Shown: positions 19,598 through 28,113, counted from the first letter of the stretch. The stretch is 52,517 bases of DNA from Fusobacterium sp. (GCF_030528405.1 NZ_JAUMYY010000007.1:1-52517); one strand, 5' to 3'. Program-made: numbers and translations. Notes: generated by a model not told the origin, from the letters alone.

Positions 19598-20878
19598 TTA
19601 ATTTTTTCCTTTTATTTCATCTTTATCAAGATATACAATTTTTCCATCGCAAATTGTTAAAACTGGAATCCCATTTACTTTTTTCCCAGCATAAGGTGTG
19701 TTTTTTCCCTTACTTAAAAATTTTTCTGTATCTATTATCATTTCTTTTTCTAAATCTATTACAACTAAATCGGCTAAAGCACCCTCTTTCAATTTACCAT
19801 AAGGTAAATTAAAAAGCTGTGCCACATTTTCATTCATTAATTTAACAAGTAATTCTAAAGAAAAAATATCTGTTTTTACAAATTTAGTATAAAGCTGTGA
19901 AAACGCAGTTTCTGAACCAACTATACCAAATGAAGATTTAGCTATTCCTCTCTCTTTTTCAGCCTGAGTATGAGGTGCATGGTCTGTTGCAATTATATCT
20001 ATAGTTCCATCTAAAATTCCTGCTATTATTGCATCTCTGTCTTCTCTCCCTCTTAAAGGAGGATTCATTTTCCACATTCCATTGTCTTCCAGTATATCCT
20101 CATCACAGCTAAGTAGATGATGTGGTGTGACCTCACAGCTTACTTTTATTCCATTTTTTTTAGCTTCTCTAACTGCTCTTACAGACTCCTTAGCAGATAT
20201 ATGACAAACATGATAATGACAGTTCGCTGCTTCAGCTAAAAGAATATCTCTTGCAACTTGAACTGATTCACATATTGAAGGAATTCCTGCTAAACCTAAT
20301 TCAGCACTCCTTTTTCCTTCATGCATTCCTCCTCCCCTTATAAGAGAATTATCCTCACAATGAGCTACAATAGGCTTTCCTAACTTAGCTGCCTTTAGCA
20401 TTGCCTCATACATTATATTTGCACTTTGAACCCCTCTTCCATCATCTGTAAATGCAAAAACATTCTCAGCAATAGCTTCCATATCAGAAAGCTCTTTTCC
20501 ATATTCTTCCTTTGTTATAGCACCATAAGGTATAGCTCTTATACACGAGTCCATATTTATAATATCAAGTTGTTTTCTTAAAGTTTCAGCTGAATCTGGT
20601 ACAGGATTTAAATTAGGCATGGTCATAACCGTTGTAAACCCTCCTCTTGCCGCTGCTCTCGAGGCTGTATAAATAGTTTCTTTTTGTGAAAATCCAGGTT
20701 CTCTCCAATGCACATGAACATCTATAAAACCTGCTGTTACAAATCTTCCCTTCACATCTATTGCTTCTCCATCACATTTTATATTTTTTTCTATCTTTTC
20801 TATTTTTCTGTCTTTAATTAGGATATCGCTTTCAATCAATTTTCCGTCTTTTAAAATTTTACAATTTTTTAATAACAT
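19598..20878 (-). CDS. pyrC: Dihydroorotase, class I
   Basis: The 426-residue amidohydrolase has the zinc motif DVHVHWREPG (His55, His57), CEVTPHHLL, a CHISAKESV segment and ATDHAPHT near residue 300. Length and motifs fit the bacterial class I (PyrC/AllB-like) type. It closes carbamoyl aspartate to dihydroorotate. It lies 8 bases after pyrB and 18 bases before carA. Confidence 0.96.
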   Translation of the reverse strand: MLLKNCKILKDGKLIESDILIKDRKIEKIEKNIKCDGEAIDVKGRFVTAGFIDVHVHWREPGFSQKETIYTASRAAARGGFTTVMTMPNLNPVPDSAETLRKQLDIINMDSCIRAIPYGAITKEEYGKELSDMEAIAENVFAFTDDGRGVQSANIMYEAMLKAAKLGKPIVAHCEDNSLIRGGGMHEGKRSAELGLAGIPSICESVQVARDILLAEAANCHYHVCHISAKESVRAVREAKKNGIKVSCEVTPHHLLSCDEDILEDNGMWKMNPPLRGREDRDAIIAGILDGTIDIIATDHAPHTQAEKERGIAKSSFGIVGSETAFSQLYTKFVKTDIFSLELLVKLMNENVAQLFNLPYGKLKEGALADLVVIDLEKEMIIDTEKFLSKGKNTPYAGKKVNGIPVLTICDGKIVYLDKDEIKGKN

Positions 20879-20886
20879 TTCTCCTC

Positions 20887-21774
20887 CTATAAATTATTCT
20901 TTTCTATTATATATTCAAGTATGGCCTGCCTTATAAACATTCCATTTTTCATCTGTTCAAAAATACGCGATTTTTCGCTTTCAACTAAAATATCAGCAAT
21001 TTCCACATCTCTATTTACAGGAGCTGGATGCATTATTATAGCTTTGTCTTTTAATTTTTTATATCTTTCCTCAGTCAAAGCATATTTTTTGTGATAATCT
21101 TCCTTAAAAAATATTTTTTTATCCTCTTGCCTATGTCTTTCATGCTGTACTCTTAAAAGCATGCAGACATCTAGCTCTTCTATCACATCATCTAGCTCCA
21201 CAAAATTTCCTAATTCTTTATCTTTCCATATATCAGGTGCTACAAACCTGACTTTCGCCCCCAATCTTGTCAGTGCTTTTTTATTACTTCTGGCAACTCT
21301 TGAGTTTTTTATATCTCCTGCTATTATTATTTCTAAATTTTCAAACTTCCCAAACTCTTCATAAATAGTCATTAAATCTAGCAAACATTGCGAGGGATGT
21401 TCACCACTTCCATCACCCCCATTTATTATAGGAATTTTTAAAGCCTCTAAATCCTTATAATACTCATTTTTTGAATGTCTTATAACTAAAATATCTATAC
21501 CTATCATTTCTAAAGTTTTGCATGTATCATATAAACTTTCTCCCTTTTGAATAGATGAACTCTCTGTTTCAAAGTTTATTAGATTCATTCCTAGCTTTCT
21601 TTCTGCTATTTCAAAACTTTTTTTAGTTCTTGTTGAATTTTCAAAAAATAAATTTGATACAAATAAATCTTCCCTTTTCTTGGGTTTTCCTCCTTTTTTC
21701 AACTCAATTGCTCTTTTTATAAGAATTAATATCTCCTCATCATTCAAATCATTCATTGAAAATAAATTTTTCAT
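20887..21774 (-). CDS. pyrB: Aspartate carbamoyltransferase catalytic subunit
   Basis: The 295-residue protein has the carbamoyl-phosphate motif STRTKKSFE (47-55), [11 protein letters not shown] (about 124-134) and the C-terminal [11 protein letters not shown]. No pyrI follows, so it is the unregulated type. Translation starts at an ATG whose AGGAGG ribosome site is locked in a 12-bp hairpin (21782-21809), which suggests expression control. Confidence 0.96.
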   Translation of the reverse strand: MKNLFSMNDLNDEEILILIKRAIELKKGGKPKKREDLFVSNLFFENSTRTKKSFEIAERKLGMNLINFETESSSIQKGESLYDTCKTLEMIGIDILVIRHSKNEYYKDLEALKIPIINGGDGSGEHPSQCLLDLMTIYEEFGKFENLEIIIAGDIKNSRVARSNKKALTRLGAKVRFVAPDIWKDKELGNFVELDDVIEELDVCMLLRVQHERHRQEDKKIFFKEDYHKKYALTEERYKKLKDKAIIMHPAPVNRDVEIADILVESEKSRIFEQMKNGMFIRQAILEYIIEKNNL

Positions 21775-21781
21775 AAAAAAA

Positions 21782-21809
21782 CCTCCTAAATAGTTTCCTA
21801 CTTAGAAGG
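21782..21809 (-). promoter_or_regulatory. Hairpin that covers the pyrB ribosome site (attenuator-like)
   Basis: On the minus strand CCTTCTAAGTAG and CTATTTAGGAGG form a 12-bp stem (two G-U pairs) with a GAAA tetraloop, followed by seven T and the pyrB ATG. The right arm contains the Shine-Dalgarno. It could act as an intrinsic terminator, as a translational lock, or both. Confidence 0.8.
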
Positions 21810-21842
21810 TTAAAATTTGGGCAATCTAAATAGGAAAATTTA

Positions 21843-21957
21843 ATGGCTCTGTTATATTTTAAAGACTTCATAAGTTTAACACTCATGCCTTTCTAATTTT
21901 TCTAAAGATTTAGATTATAAGTAAAACTTTAAAAGTCTAACTTTGAACAAGCCTTTT
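21843..21957. repeat. Dispersed imperfect palindrome, copy A (between pyrR and pyrB)
   Basis: Outer arms GGCTCTGTT / AACAAGCC and inner arms TTTTAAAGACTTCATAAGTTTA / its partner near AAAACTTTAAAAGTCTAA. Architecture and motifs (ATTTTAAAGA-TTCATAAG, AAAACTTT-AAAA) match copies B and C. Here it lies inside an operon leader. Confidence 0.7.
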
Positions 21958-21980
21958 CAAAAATTATAAAATTAGCTAAA

Positions 21981-22496
21981 CTAAATTATAAATACACACT
22001 CCTCTCCATCAAATTCTTGAAGATGAACTTCTATCTTTTCATCTCTTGATGTTGGAATGTTTTTTCCTATAAAATCTGCTCTTATCGGTAATTCTCTATG
22101 ACCTCTATCAATTAAACATGCCAGTTGAATTTTTGCTGGTCTTGCAGTATTAAGTATGGCATCAAGTGCTGCTCTTATTGTTCTTCCCGTGTATAGCACA
22201 TCGTCAACAATTATAACCACTTTATCTGTTAAATCTGTTTCAAATTTATGTTCTTTTATATCCAAATTTTTCTTGTTAATATCATCTCTATAATATGTAA
22301 TATCAATTGTTTCTAAGGGAATAGAAATTTTTTCAAGTTCTTCTATCCTATTTTTTATCCTCTCAGCTAGAATATCTCCCCTACTTTTTATTCCTAAAAG
22401 AACTAATTTATCTATGTCCTTATTTTTTTCAATAATTTCATAACAAATCCTTGTCATTGATTTTTTCATACCAATCTCATCTAACAAAATTTTCAT
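21981..22496 (-). CDS. pyrR: Pyrimidine operon regulator PyrR (uracil phosphoribosyltransferase fold)
   Basis: About 171 residues with the PRPP motif VVIIVDDVLYTGRTIRAALDA (about 95-115) and the LACLIDRGHRELPIRADFIGKNIPTS segment typical of PyrR. PyrR binds pyr leader RNA in the presence of UMP/UTP and favours termination. I start at ATG 22496, with GGAG 6 bases upstream; an in-frame TTG at 22502 is less likely. First gene of the pyr operon, itself preceded by a PyrR-type leader. Confidence 0.96.
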   Translation of the reverse strand: MKILLDEIGMKKSMTRICYEIIEKNKDIDKLVLLGIKSRGDILAERIKNRIEELEKISIPLETIDITYYRDDINKKNLDIKEHKFETDLTDKVVIIVDDVLYTGRTIRAALDAILNTARPAKIQLACLIDRGHRELPIRADFIGKNIPTSRDEKIEVHLQEFDGEECVFII

Positions 22497-22526
22497 AGTC
22501 AACTCCTCAAAATTTTATATAAAGAA

Positions 22527-22551
22527 AACCCAAAGTAAATTACTTTGGGTT
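22527..22551 (-). terminator. Attenuator terminator in the pyrR leader
   Basis: 11-bp stem AACCCAAAGTA / TACTTTGGGTT with a 3-base loop, followed by TTCTTTATAT on the minus strand. It lies between the PyrR site and the pyrR ATG. A second, weaker hairpin (ATGGA / TCCAT, 22568-22582) with seven T follows the same pattern just upstream. Confidence 0.8.
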
Positions 22552-22604
22552 GAATACACAAAAAAAGATGGATTTTTTCCATTATTTTATATATAACCCT
22601 TGTT

Positions 22605-22618
22605 AGCCTCTCTGGACC
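22605..22618 (-). promoter_or_regulatory. PyrR RNA-binding site (anti-antiterminator loop)
   Basis: The minus strand reads GGTCCAGAGAGGCT, matching the known PyrR consensus ARUCCNGNGAGGYU closely. It is in the leader between the promoter (22647-22675) and the terminator (22527-22551), the order expected for PyrR attenuation. Confidence 0.88.
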
Positions 22619-22646
22619 CACTTAAAAGGAATTTTTTATCTCTATA

Positions 22647-22675
22647 ATTCTATAATAAAAACACTCAAAAGTCAA
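22647..22675 (-). promoter_or_regulatory. Promoter of the pyr operon
   Basis: TTGACT at 22670-22675, 17-base spacer, TAGAAT at 22647-22652. The leader to the pyrR ATG is about 145 bases and holds the PyrR site and terminator. Confidence 0.8.
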
Positions 22676-22703
22676 TTTTAAAAATAATATTAGACTTTTG
22701 AAT

Positions 22704-22732
22704 TTGATTATTTATTATTAAAGCATTATAAT
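22704..22732 (+). promoter_or_regulatory. Promoter of the cysteine-lyase gene
   Basis: TTGATT at 22704-22709, 17-base spacer, TATAAT at 22727-22732. The ATG is at 22764 behind AGGGGG. It diverges from the pyr promoter. Confidence 0.75.
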
Positions 22733-22763
22733 AAACAAAACAATAAAACTAGGGGGTAAGTTA

Positions 22764-23771
22764 ATGAAAAAAGAAAAGTGGGAATATTTAGAAAAATTAG
22801 TAGGAAAAACTCCTTTGTTAGAAATTAGATTTGAATATAAAGGGGAAGAAAGGAGAATTTTTGTAAAAAATGAAACTTATAACTTAACAGGTAGCATAAA
22901 AGATAGAATGGCTTTTTATACTTTAAAAAAGGCTTATGAGAATGGTGAAATAAAAGAAAATTCTCCAATAGTCGAAGCAACTAGTGGAAATACTGGTATT
23001 GCTTTTAGTGCCATAGGAGCAATCTTGGGGCACCCTGTAACTATCTTTATGCCTGAATGGATGAGTGAAGAGAGAAAAGCCTTAATTCGTTCTTTTGGAG
23101 CTGATATTATTCTTGTTTCAAGGGAAGAGGGAGGATTTTTAGGAAGTATTGAAAAAACAAAAGACTTTGCTATAAAAAATGCAAACACTTACTTACCAAG
23201 CCAATTTTCAAATATTTATAATAGCGAAGCCCACTACTATGGCATAGGTCTTGAAATTGTTAAGGAGATGGAAAGCTTAGAGTTGCAAATCGATGGCTTT
23301 GTTGCTGGAGTAGGAACTGGAGGTACTATAATGGGTATAGGAAAAAGGGTTAAAGAAAATTTTCCTAAGGCTAAAATTTGTCCACTAGAGCCTTTAAACT
23401 CTCCAACTTTATCCACAGGTTATAAAGTAGCAAAGCATAGAATTGAAGGAATTTCTGATGAATTTATACCAGATTTACTTAAACTAAATGAATTGGATGA
23501 TATAGTAAGTGTTGATGACGGAGATGCCATTATAATGGCACAAAAACTAGCAAAAATTGGTTTAGGAGTGGGGATATCTTCTGGTGCCAACTTTATAGGT
23601 GCTGTTTTACTTCAAAATAAATTAGGAAAAGATACTAATATAGTAACTGTTTTTGCTGATGATAATAAAAAATATTTAAGTACAGATTTAATGAAGAAAG
23701 AAATAATAAAAGATGATTTTTTATCCAAGGATATTTTTTTAAAAGAAATTAAAAATATTATAAGAGAGTAG
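22764..23771 (+). CDS. PLP enzyme of the cysteine synthase family, probably cysteine (hydroxyl) lyase producing H2S and serine
   Basis: The 335-residue fold-type II PLP protein has the PLP lysine Lys46 in TGSIKDR, the substrate loop TSGNTG (73-78) and the phosphate-binding GTGGT (184-188). In O-acetylserine sulfhydrylases a GIGAGFIP segment closes the active site; here it reads GISDEFIP, putting Asp at 232. From memory, Asp232 is the key base of the F. nucleatum enzyme Fn1055, which turns cysteine into serine plus H2S. That match favours a cysteine lyase over a biosynthetic cysteine synthase, but the activity is inferred. No cysE lies nearby. Own promoter, divergent from pyrR. Confidence 0.8.
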   Translation: MKKEKWEYLEKLVGKTPLLEIRFEYKGEERRIFVKNETYNLTGSIKDRMAFYTLKKAYENGEIKENSPIVEATSGNTGIAFSAIGAILGHPVTIFMPEWMSEERKALIRSFGADIILVSREEGGFLGSIEKTKDFAIKNANTYLPSQFSNIYNSEAHYYGIGLEIVKEMESLELQIDGFVAGVGTGGTIMGIGKRVKENFPKAKICPLEPLNSPTLSTGYKVAKHRIEGISDEFIPDLLKLNELDDIVSVDDGDAIIMAQKLAKIGLGVGISSGANFIGAVLLQNKLGKDTNIVTVFADDNKKYLSTDLMKKEIIKDDFLSKDIFLKEIKNIIRE

Positions 23772-23828
23772 AAAATAATTTAAATAATTTAATTTAATTA
23801 AATTTTTATAATGATTTTTATAATAATA

Positions 23829-23837
23829 TGTTATAAT
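23829..23837 (+). promoter_or_regulatory. Extended -10 promoter of the outer-membrane protein gene
   Basis: TGT-TATAAT at 23829-23837 with no good -35. A perfect 16-bp palindrome of A and T (23831-23846) overlaps it. The ATG is at 23875 behind AAGGAGG. Confidence 0.55.
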
Positions 23838-23874
23838 ATATTATAAAATTACTTTATATTAAGGAGGTTTTTAA

Positions 23875-24525
23875 ATGAAAAAATTATTGTTATCTTTATT
23901 TGTTGTTTCAGCTATTTCTTCTCTAGCTGCTGGTGATTTTAATGTCTATGGGAAATTTGGGGTTGATTTAAATTCAAAATTCAGCAAAATTAAAGATGAA
24001 GATGGTACAAGTCTTCCTCTACCTACAAAAGCTAAATCAGGCTATTCTTTCTTCCTAGAGGGAACTACTGTTGTTGCTCCAAATACTGAATTTGGTGTTG
24101 GTATTGGATATATAACAAGAAAAGGGAAAAATTTTTCATACTATGACGATTTTTTTACTCCAGCTAGAAGAATATCAGGAAGAATGCCTTCTTATAATTC
24201 TATCCCCCTTTATTTAACAGCTAAATACAATTTTAATACTGGTATTTTTAATCCTTATATTAAATTTGATTTAGGTTATTCTTTTAATAAACTTAATAAT
24301 GAGAATGAATACGATGGAAAATCGAAAGTTTCTTATGATATTGATCTTTCTAAAGCAACTAATGGTCTTTATACTGGACTTAGTGTTGGTGTCGAATACA
24401 ATAATTTTTTAACTGAACTTTCTTATGTCTATACTAAAGCTAAATTAAAATGGCAAGATGGAGATAGTTCTAAATGGGATAATAAAACTATTAGATTATC
24501 AGTTGGTTATAAATTTAATTTCTAA
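23875..24525 (+). CDS. Outer-membrane beta-barrel protein
   Basis: The 216-residue protein has a clear signal peptide (MKKLLLSLFVVSAISSLAAG, cleavage near residue 19-20). Alternating amphipathic strands with many Tyr, Gly and Asn follow, and it ends in a C-terminal aromatic strand (VGYKFNF with terminal Phe), the Bam-recognition signal. The size suits an eight-stranded OmpW/OmpX-like barrel. I recognise no specific family, and the ligand or function is unknown. It is transcribed alone and has a terminator at 24537. Confidence 0.8.
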   Translation: MKKLLLSLFVVSAISSLAAGDFNVYGKFGVDLNSKFSKIKDEDGTSLPLPTKAKSGYSFFLEGTTVVAPNTEFGVGIGYITRKGKNFSYYDDFFTPARRISGRMPSYNSIPLYLTAKYNFNTGIFNPYIKFDLGYSFNKLNNENEYDGKSKVSYDIDLSKATNGLYTGLSVGVEYNNFLTELSYVYTKAKLKWQDGDSSKWDNKTIRLSVGYKFNF

Positions 24526-24536
24526 AAATAAAAATC

Positions 24537-24566
24537 AAGGCTGGTCAAATATGACTAGCCTTTTTA
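24537..24566. terminator. Terminator shared by the OMP gene and htpG
   Basis: 11-bp stem AAGGCTGGTCA / TGACTAGCCTT (one G-U pair) with a 4-base loop and T-runs on the plus strand; the minus strand also has A/T-rich flanks. It separates two converging genes. Confidence 0.85.
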
Positions 24567-24576
24567 ATAAAAAATT

Positions 24577-26397
24577 TTATTTAATTAAAGTATTTAAGTT
24601 TTTAATAAACTGAACAGGGTTATCAATAGGAAAGCCCTCTAAAATTAAAGCTTGATTATATAGTATATCTACAATTTTTTCAAAGTTCTCTGTTCCTTCT
24701 GCCAATTTTAATTTTTCAAAAAGTCCATGTTCTGGATTTATAGCCAAAACTTTTATTGCTTTATTCATTTCAGCTCCTGGCATATCTGCTAAAACTTTTT
24801 CCATCTCTAAGCTTATAGGTCCCTTTGCTAAAAGTGAAGAAGCCCCATTTCCAATGTTATTATTCACTTCAACTTCCGATACCTTATCTTTTAATATATC
24901 TTTAACTTTTTCCATTAAAGTTTTATTATCTTCTGCAATTTTTTTAATTTCTTCTTCTTTTTCTTTACTTTCATCCAATTTAAAATCTGAACTATTTATA
25001 GATTTAAAATCTTTACCTTCATAATTCATCATAGCTGTAAGTGTAAATTCATCTATTTTATCTGTTAAAATTAAAACTTCTCTACCTTGCTCTTTCAGTT
25101 TTTCCATTTTTGGCAACGACTTAACCATATCTAAACTTTCACCAGAAACAAATAAAATTTCTTTGTTTTCTCCCATTCTATCCACGTACTCTTTTAAAGT
25201 TACATATTTATCCTCATAAGATGAAGTAAATATTAATAAGTCCTGAAGTTTTTCCTTGTTCATTCCAAACATATCTTGCACTCCAGCCTTTATATTTCTT
25301 CCAAATTCCTTCCAAAGCTCTATATATTTCTCTCTATCATTTTTTAGTAATTTTTCAAATTCAGATATAATTTTCTTTTCTAAATTCTTTGAAATAGCTT
25401 GAAGCTCTGAATTTTGTTGTAAAATTTCTCTTGAAATATTAAGAGATAAGCTATCACAATCTACTAAACCAGAAATAAAGCTAAAGTATTCTGGTATTAA
25501 CTCTTCACATTTATCCATTATAAACACATTTTTTGTATATAACTGTAAACCTCTTTTAAAAGACTTAGTATAGAAATCAAATGGCAATTTTTTAGGTATA
25601 AATAAAAGTGAGTTATATTCAATATTACCTTGAACTTTTAAGTTAATATGCATTAAAGGATCGTTCCAATCATGGAAAGTAGCCTTATAAAACTCATTAT
25701 AGTCCTCATCTTTTAATTCTTTTTTATCTTTTTTCCAAATCGGCTTTGTAGAGTTTATTACCTCATCTTTAAAATAAATTTCATATCTTATATAATTTGA
25801 ATATTTTTTTACTAGATCCTTTATCTTCCAATCTTCCAAAAATTCTGCATATTCCTCGTCCTCTTTTAAATGCAGAGTAATTGTTGTTCCTCTTTTTTTG
25901 CTTTCTATTTCTTCAATCTCATATTCCCCAGTTCCATCTGAGCTCCACCTCACTCCCTTTTCTGAATATGGAGATTTTGTTGTAAACTCTATCTTATCAG
26001 CAACTATAAAGCCTGAATAAAAACCAACTCCAAATTGTCCTATTATATCCACATCATTTTTCTTCGCCTCTTCCAGTTGTTCTTTAAATATTTTTGATCC
26101 TGATTTAGCTATAGTTCCTATATTATCATCAACCTCATCGAAAGTCATTCCAATTCCATTATCAAATATGGTAACAGTTCTAGCTTCCTTATCAACTGAT
26201 ATTTCTATTCTGAAATTATCATCACCATCCAATATGTCTGTTTCTGTCAAAGCTTTAAATTTTAGCTTGTCTATTGCATCATTTGCATTTGAGATAAGTT
26301 CTCTTAAAAAAATTTCCTTATTTGTATAAATTGAATGTATCATTAAGTTCAGTAATTCCTTAGTTTCTGCGCGAAAAACTCTTGATTCTTTTTTCAT
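24577..26397 (-). CDS. htpG: Molecular chaperone HtpG (Hsp90)
   Basis: The 606-residue protein is a full-length bacterial Hsp90. The N-terminal ATPase domain has ELISNANDAIDKLKF, DNGIGM and GQFGVGFYS. The middle domain has the catalytic Arg region (SLNISREILQQN). The C-terminal dimerisation domain begins around residue 490. It refolds client proteins under stress. It is transcribed alone from a consensus promoter (26466-26494), with a CIRCE-like operator (26428-26454) downstream of it, which predicts HrcA repression. Confidence 0.98.
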   Translation of the reverse strand: MKKESRVFRAETKELLNLMIHSIYTNKEIFLRELISNANDAIDKLKFKALTETDILDGDDNFRIEISVDKEARTVTIFDNGIGMTFDEVDDNIGTIAKSGSKIFKEQLEEAKKNDVDIIGQFGVGFYSGFIVADKIEFTTKSPYSEKGVRWSSDGTGEYEIEEIESKKRGTTITLHLKEDEEYAEFLEDWKIKDLVKKYSNYIRYEIYFKDEVINSTKPIWKKDKKELKDEDYNEFYKATFHDWNDPLMHINLKVQGNIEYNSLLFIPKKLPFDFYTKSFKRGLQLYTKNVFIMDKCEELIPEYFSFISGLVDCDSLSLNISREILQQNSELQAISKNLEKKIISEFEKLLKNDREKYIELWKEFGRNIKAGVQDMFGMNKEKLQDLLIFTSSYEDKYVTLKEYVDRMGENKEILFVSGESLDMVKSLPKMEKLKEQGREVLILTDKIDEFTLTAMMNYEGKDFKSINSSDFKLDESKEKEEEIKKIAEDNKTLMEKVKDILKDKVSEVEVNNNIGNGASSLLAKGPISLEMEKVLADMPGAEMNKAIKVLAINPEHGLFEKLKLAEGTENFEKIVDILYNQALILEGFPIDNPVQFIKNLNTLIK

Positions 26398-26427
26398 ATC
26401 TAAACTCCTTCTCTATATAATTTATTT

Positions 26428-26454
26428 TTAGCACTCTTTCAATATAATGGCTAA
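26428..26454. promoter_or_regulatory. CIRCE-like HrcA operator upstream of htpG
   Basis: TTAGCACTC at 26428-26436 (perfect half site), a 9-base spacer, and AATGGCTAA at 26446-26454 (6 of 9 match to GAGTGCTAA). Spacing equals the CIRCE consensus, and the site begins 11 bases past the htpG -10. Confidence 0.75.
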
Positions 26455-26465
26455 TAATTTTTTAT

Positions 26466-26494
26466 ATTATATATCCTCTTTTTATTTCTGTCAA
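26466..26494 (-). promoter_or_regulatory. Promoter of htpG
   Basis: TTGACA at 26489-26494, 17-base spacer, TATAAT at 26466-26471: a perfect consensus sigma-70 promoter, no sigma-32 type boxes. Confidence 0.9.
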
Positions 26495-26499
26495 GAAAA

Positions 26500-26606
26500 A
26501 AGACTGCTGTATTTTAAAGATTTCATAAGTATTAGCTTTCCTAAGTTCTTAAAATATTTAAGCTACTTAGCAAAACTTTTAAAAATCTAATTTACAACAG
26601 TCCTTT
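26500..26606. repeat. Dispersed imperfect palindrome, copy B (between htpG promoter and M32 gene)
   Basis: Outer arms GACTGCTGT / ACAACAGTC, inner TTTTAAAGATTT / AAATCT-region. The right half TTAGCAAAACTTTTAAAAAT recurs almost unchanged in copy C. It sits at the 3' end of the M32 gene, where it may work as its terminator, and starts 6 bases from the htpG -35. Confidence 0.75.
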
Positions 26607-26611
26607 TAATT

Positions 26612-28105
26612 TTAACCTAAATTATATAATTTTGTATATTTTTCTTTTAAATAATCAACATAGTACTTTGCATTCAGCTCTTCACCTGTAAGCTCTTTAA
26701 TTAAAGTCTCTGTTTCTTTCAATTTTCCAAACCTATGGATTTTTTCTTCCAACCATTTTCTAATTTTATAAATTTCTCCTTTTTTTAAAGCTTGTGCCAC
26801 ATCTATATCTTTCTTCATAACATTATAAATTTGTGCAGAATAAGCATTACCTATTGCATATGATGGAAAGTATCCTATAAGTCCTGCATACCAGTGAACA
26901 TCCTGCATAAGCCCCTCTGAATCATTCTCTGGTTTTACACCCAAATATTTTTCCATTTTTTCTGACCAGATTTTTGGTAAGTCATCTATTCTTAATTCAT
27001 CTGCAAAAATCAATTTTTCCAACTCATACCTAAGCATTATATGAAGAGAATAAGTAAGTTCATCCGCCTCAACTCTTATAAGCCCTGTATTAACAGTATT
27101 TATTTCTCTATGAAATTCTGAAAACTCAATATTTCTCAAAAAAGGATAAAATTCTTTTGCTTTTTCATAGATAGCCATCCAAAATTCTTCACTTCTACCT
27201 AAAATATTCTCAAAAAATCTTGATTGAGATTCGTGAAGTCCCATGCTTCCTCCACTACAAAGTAAGGTATCAACAAGTTCATCACCTATTTGCTGCTCAT
27301 AAATTGCATGCCCTACTTCATGAATTGTAGAAAATATTGTTGAAAAAGGGAGGTTTTTTATATTTTTTGTCGTTATTCTCACATCATTTTTATTCAAATT
27401 TAAAGTAAAAGGATGCTCACTTATATCTAAAATTCCTCTTTCAAAATCAAATCCTAAATATTCAGCTAAATATTTTGCAAATTCAAATTGTGTATTTTTA
27501 TCAATTTCTACTTCTAGTTTGTTACTTTTTTTACTTCTTTTCTCTTGGATTTTTTTTAAAAGAGGAACTAGTTCTTTTTTTAGCTCAGCAAAAAACAGAT
27601 CTAATTTTTGACTATCCATTCCTCTTTCATAATCATTTAACAATACATCATAGATGCTTTTTTCAGTTTTTCTTCTGTAATTTCCAAATTTTTTGTTATA
27701 GTCAAAAATCTTCTCTAAATTTTCTTTTACTATTGAAAAATCTTTTTTTCGCTTTGCTTCTTCCCAAATTCCCTGATTTATTGCTATAAGTCTTGAATAT
27801 TCTTCATACTCATTGGCAGGAATTTTTTTCATCTTTTCTATCTCTTCTAAAGAAAGAACTACTTCTCTTTTTTCTATATCTGAAAGTTCATCTTTTATTT
27901 GGTTTAAATTATTTACCAGTTTTATAAATTCTTCAGAAGTTGAAATATTATACTCCTTCATACTTAAATCAGCACTTAAATCAGATAATAGTTTACGGGC
28001 TCTCTTAGCTGCTCTTGTTTCTAAATCCCAACTCACAAGAGCTAAATTTGCAGCTATCATATTTTTTTCTTTAATAATTTCTCTAAACCTTTCTCTCATA
28101 TTCAT
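26612..28105 (-). CDS. M32-family metallocarboxypeptidase (Taq type)
   Basis: The 497-residue protein has the M32 zinc motif HEVGH (262-266), followed by the family's HESQSRFFENILGRS and, near the C-terminus, a conserved YHWY-like segment (DVHWYAGLIGYFPSYAIGN). The length is typical. M32 enzymes remove C-terminal residues from peptides with broad specificity, which would suit a peptide-fermenting organism. No signal peptide, so it is cytoplasmic. It lies 8 bases downstream of dacA and is probably co-transcribed. Confidence 0.95.
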   Translation of the reverse strand: MNMRERFREIIKEKNMIAANLALVSWDLETRAAKRARKLLSDLSADLSMKEYNISTSEEFIKLVNNLNQIKDELSDIEKREVVLSLEEIEKMKKIPANEYEEYSRLIAINQGIWEEAKRKKDFSIVKENLEKIFDYNKKFGNYRRKTEKSIYDVLLNDYERGMDSQKLDLFFAELKKELVPLLKKIQEKRSKKSNKLEVEIDKNTQFEFAKYLAEYLGFDFERGILDISEHPFTLNLNKNDVRITTKNIKNLPFSTIFSTIHEVGHAIYEQQIGDELVDTLLCSGGSMGLHESQSRFFENILGRSEEFWMAIYEKAKEFYPFLRNIEFSEFHREINTVNTGLIRVEADELTYSLHIMLRYELEKLIFADELRIDDLPKIWSEKMEKYLGVKPENDSEGLMQDVHWYAGLIGYFPSYAIGNAYSAQIYNVMKKDIDVAQALKKGEIYKIRKWLEEKIHRFGKLKETETLIKELTGEELNAKYYVDYLKEKYTKLYNLG

Positions 28106-28113
28106 TTTAACTC

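Noticed and set aside
21860-21900. Possible second PyrR site between pyrR and pyrB (AGAAAGGC on the minus strand)
   Set aside because: It lacks the UCC part of the consensus and lies in a dispersed repeat whose other copies are outside the pyr operon.
23831-23846. Perfect 16-bp A/T palindrome over the OMP promoter as an operator
   Set aside because: A palindrome of only A and T around a -10 box arises easily at this base composition; no second site or regulator nearby.
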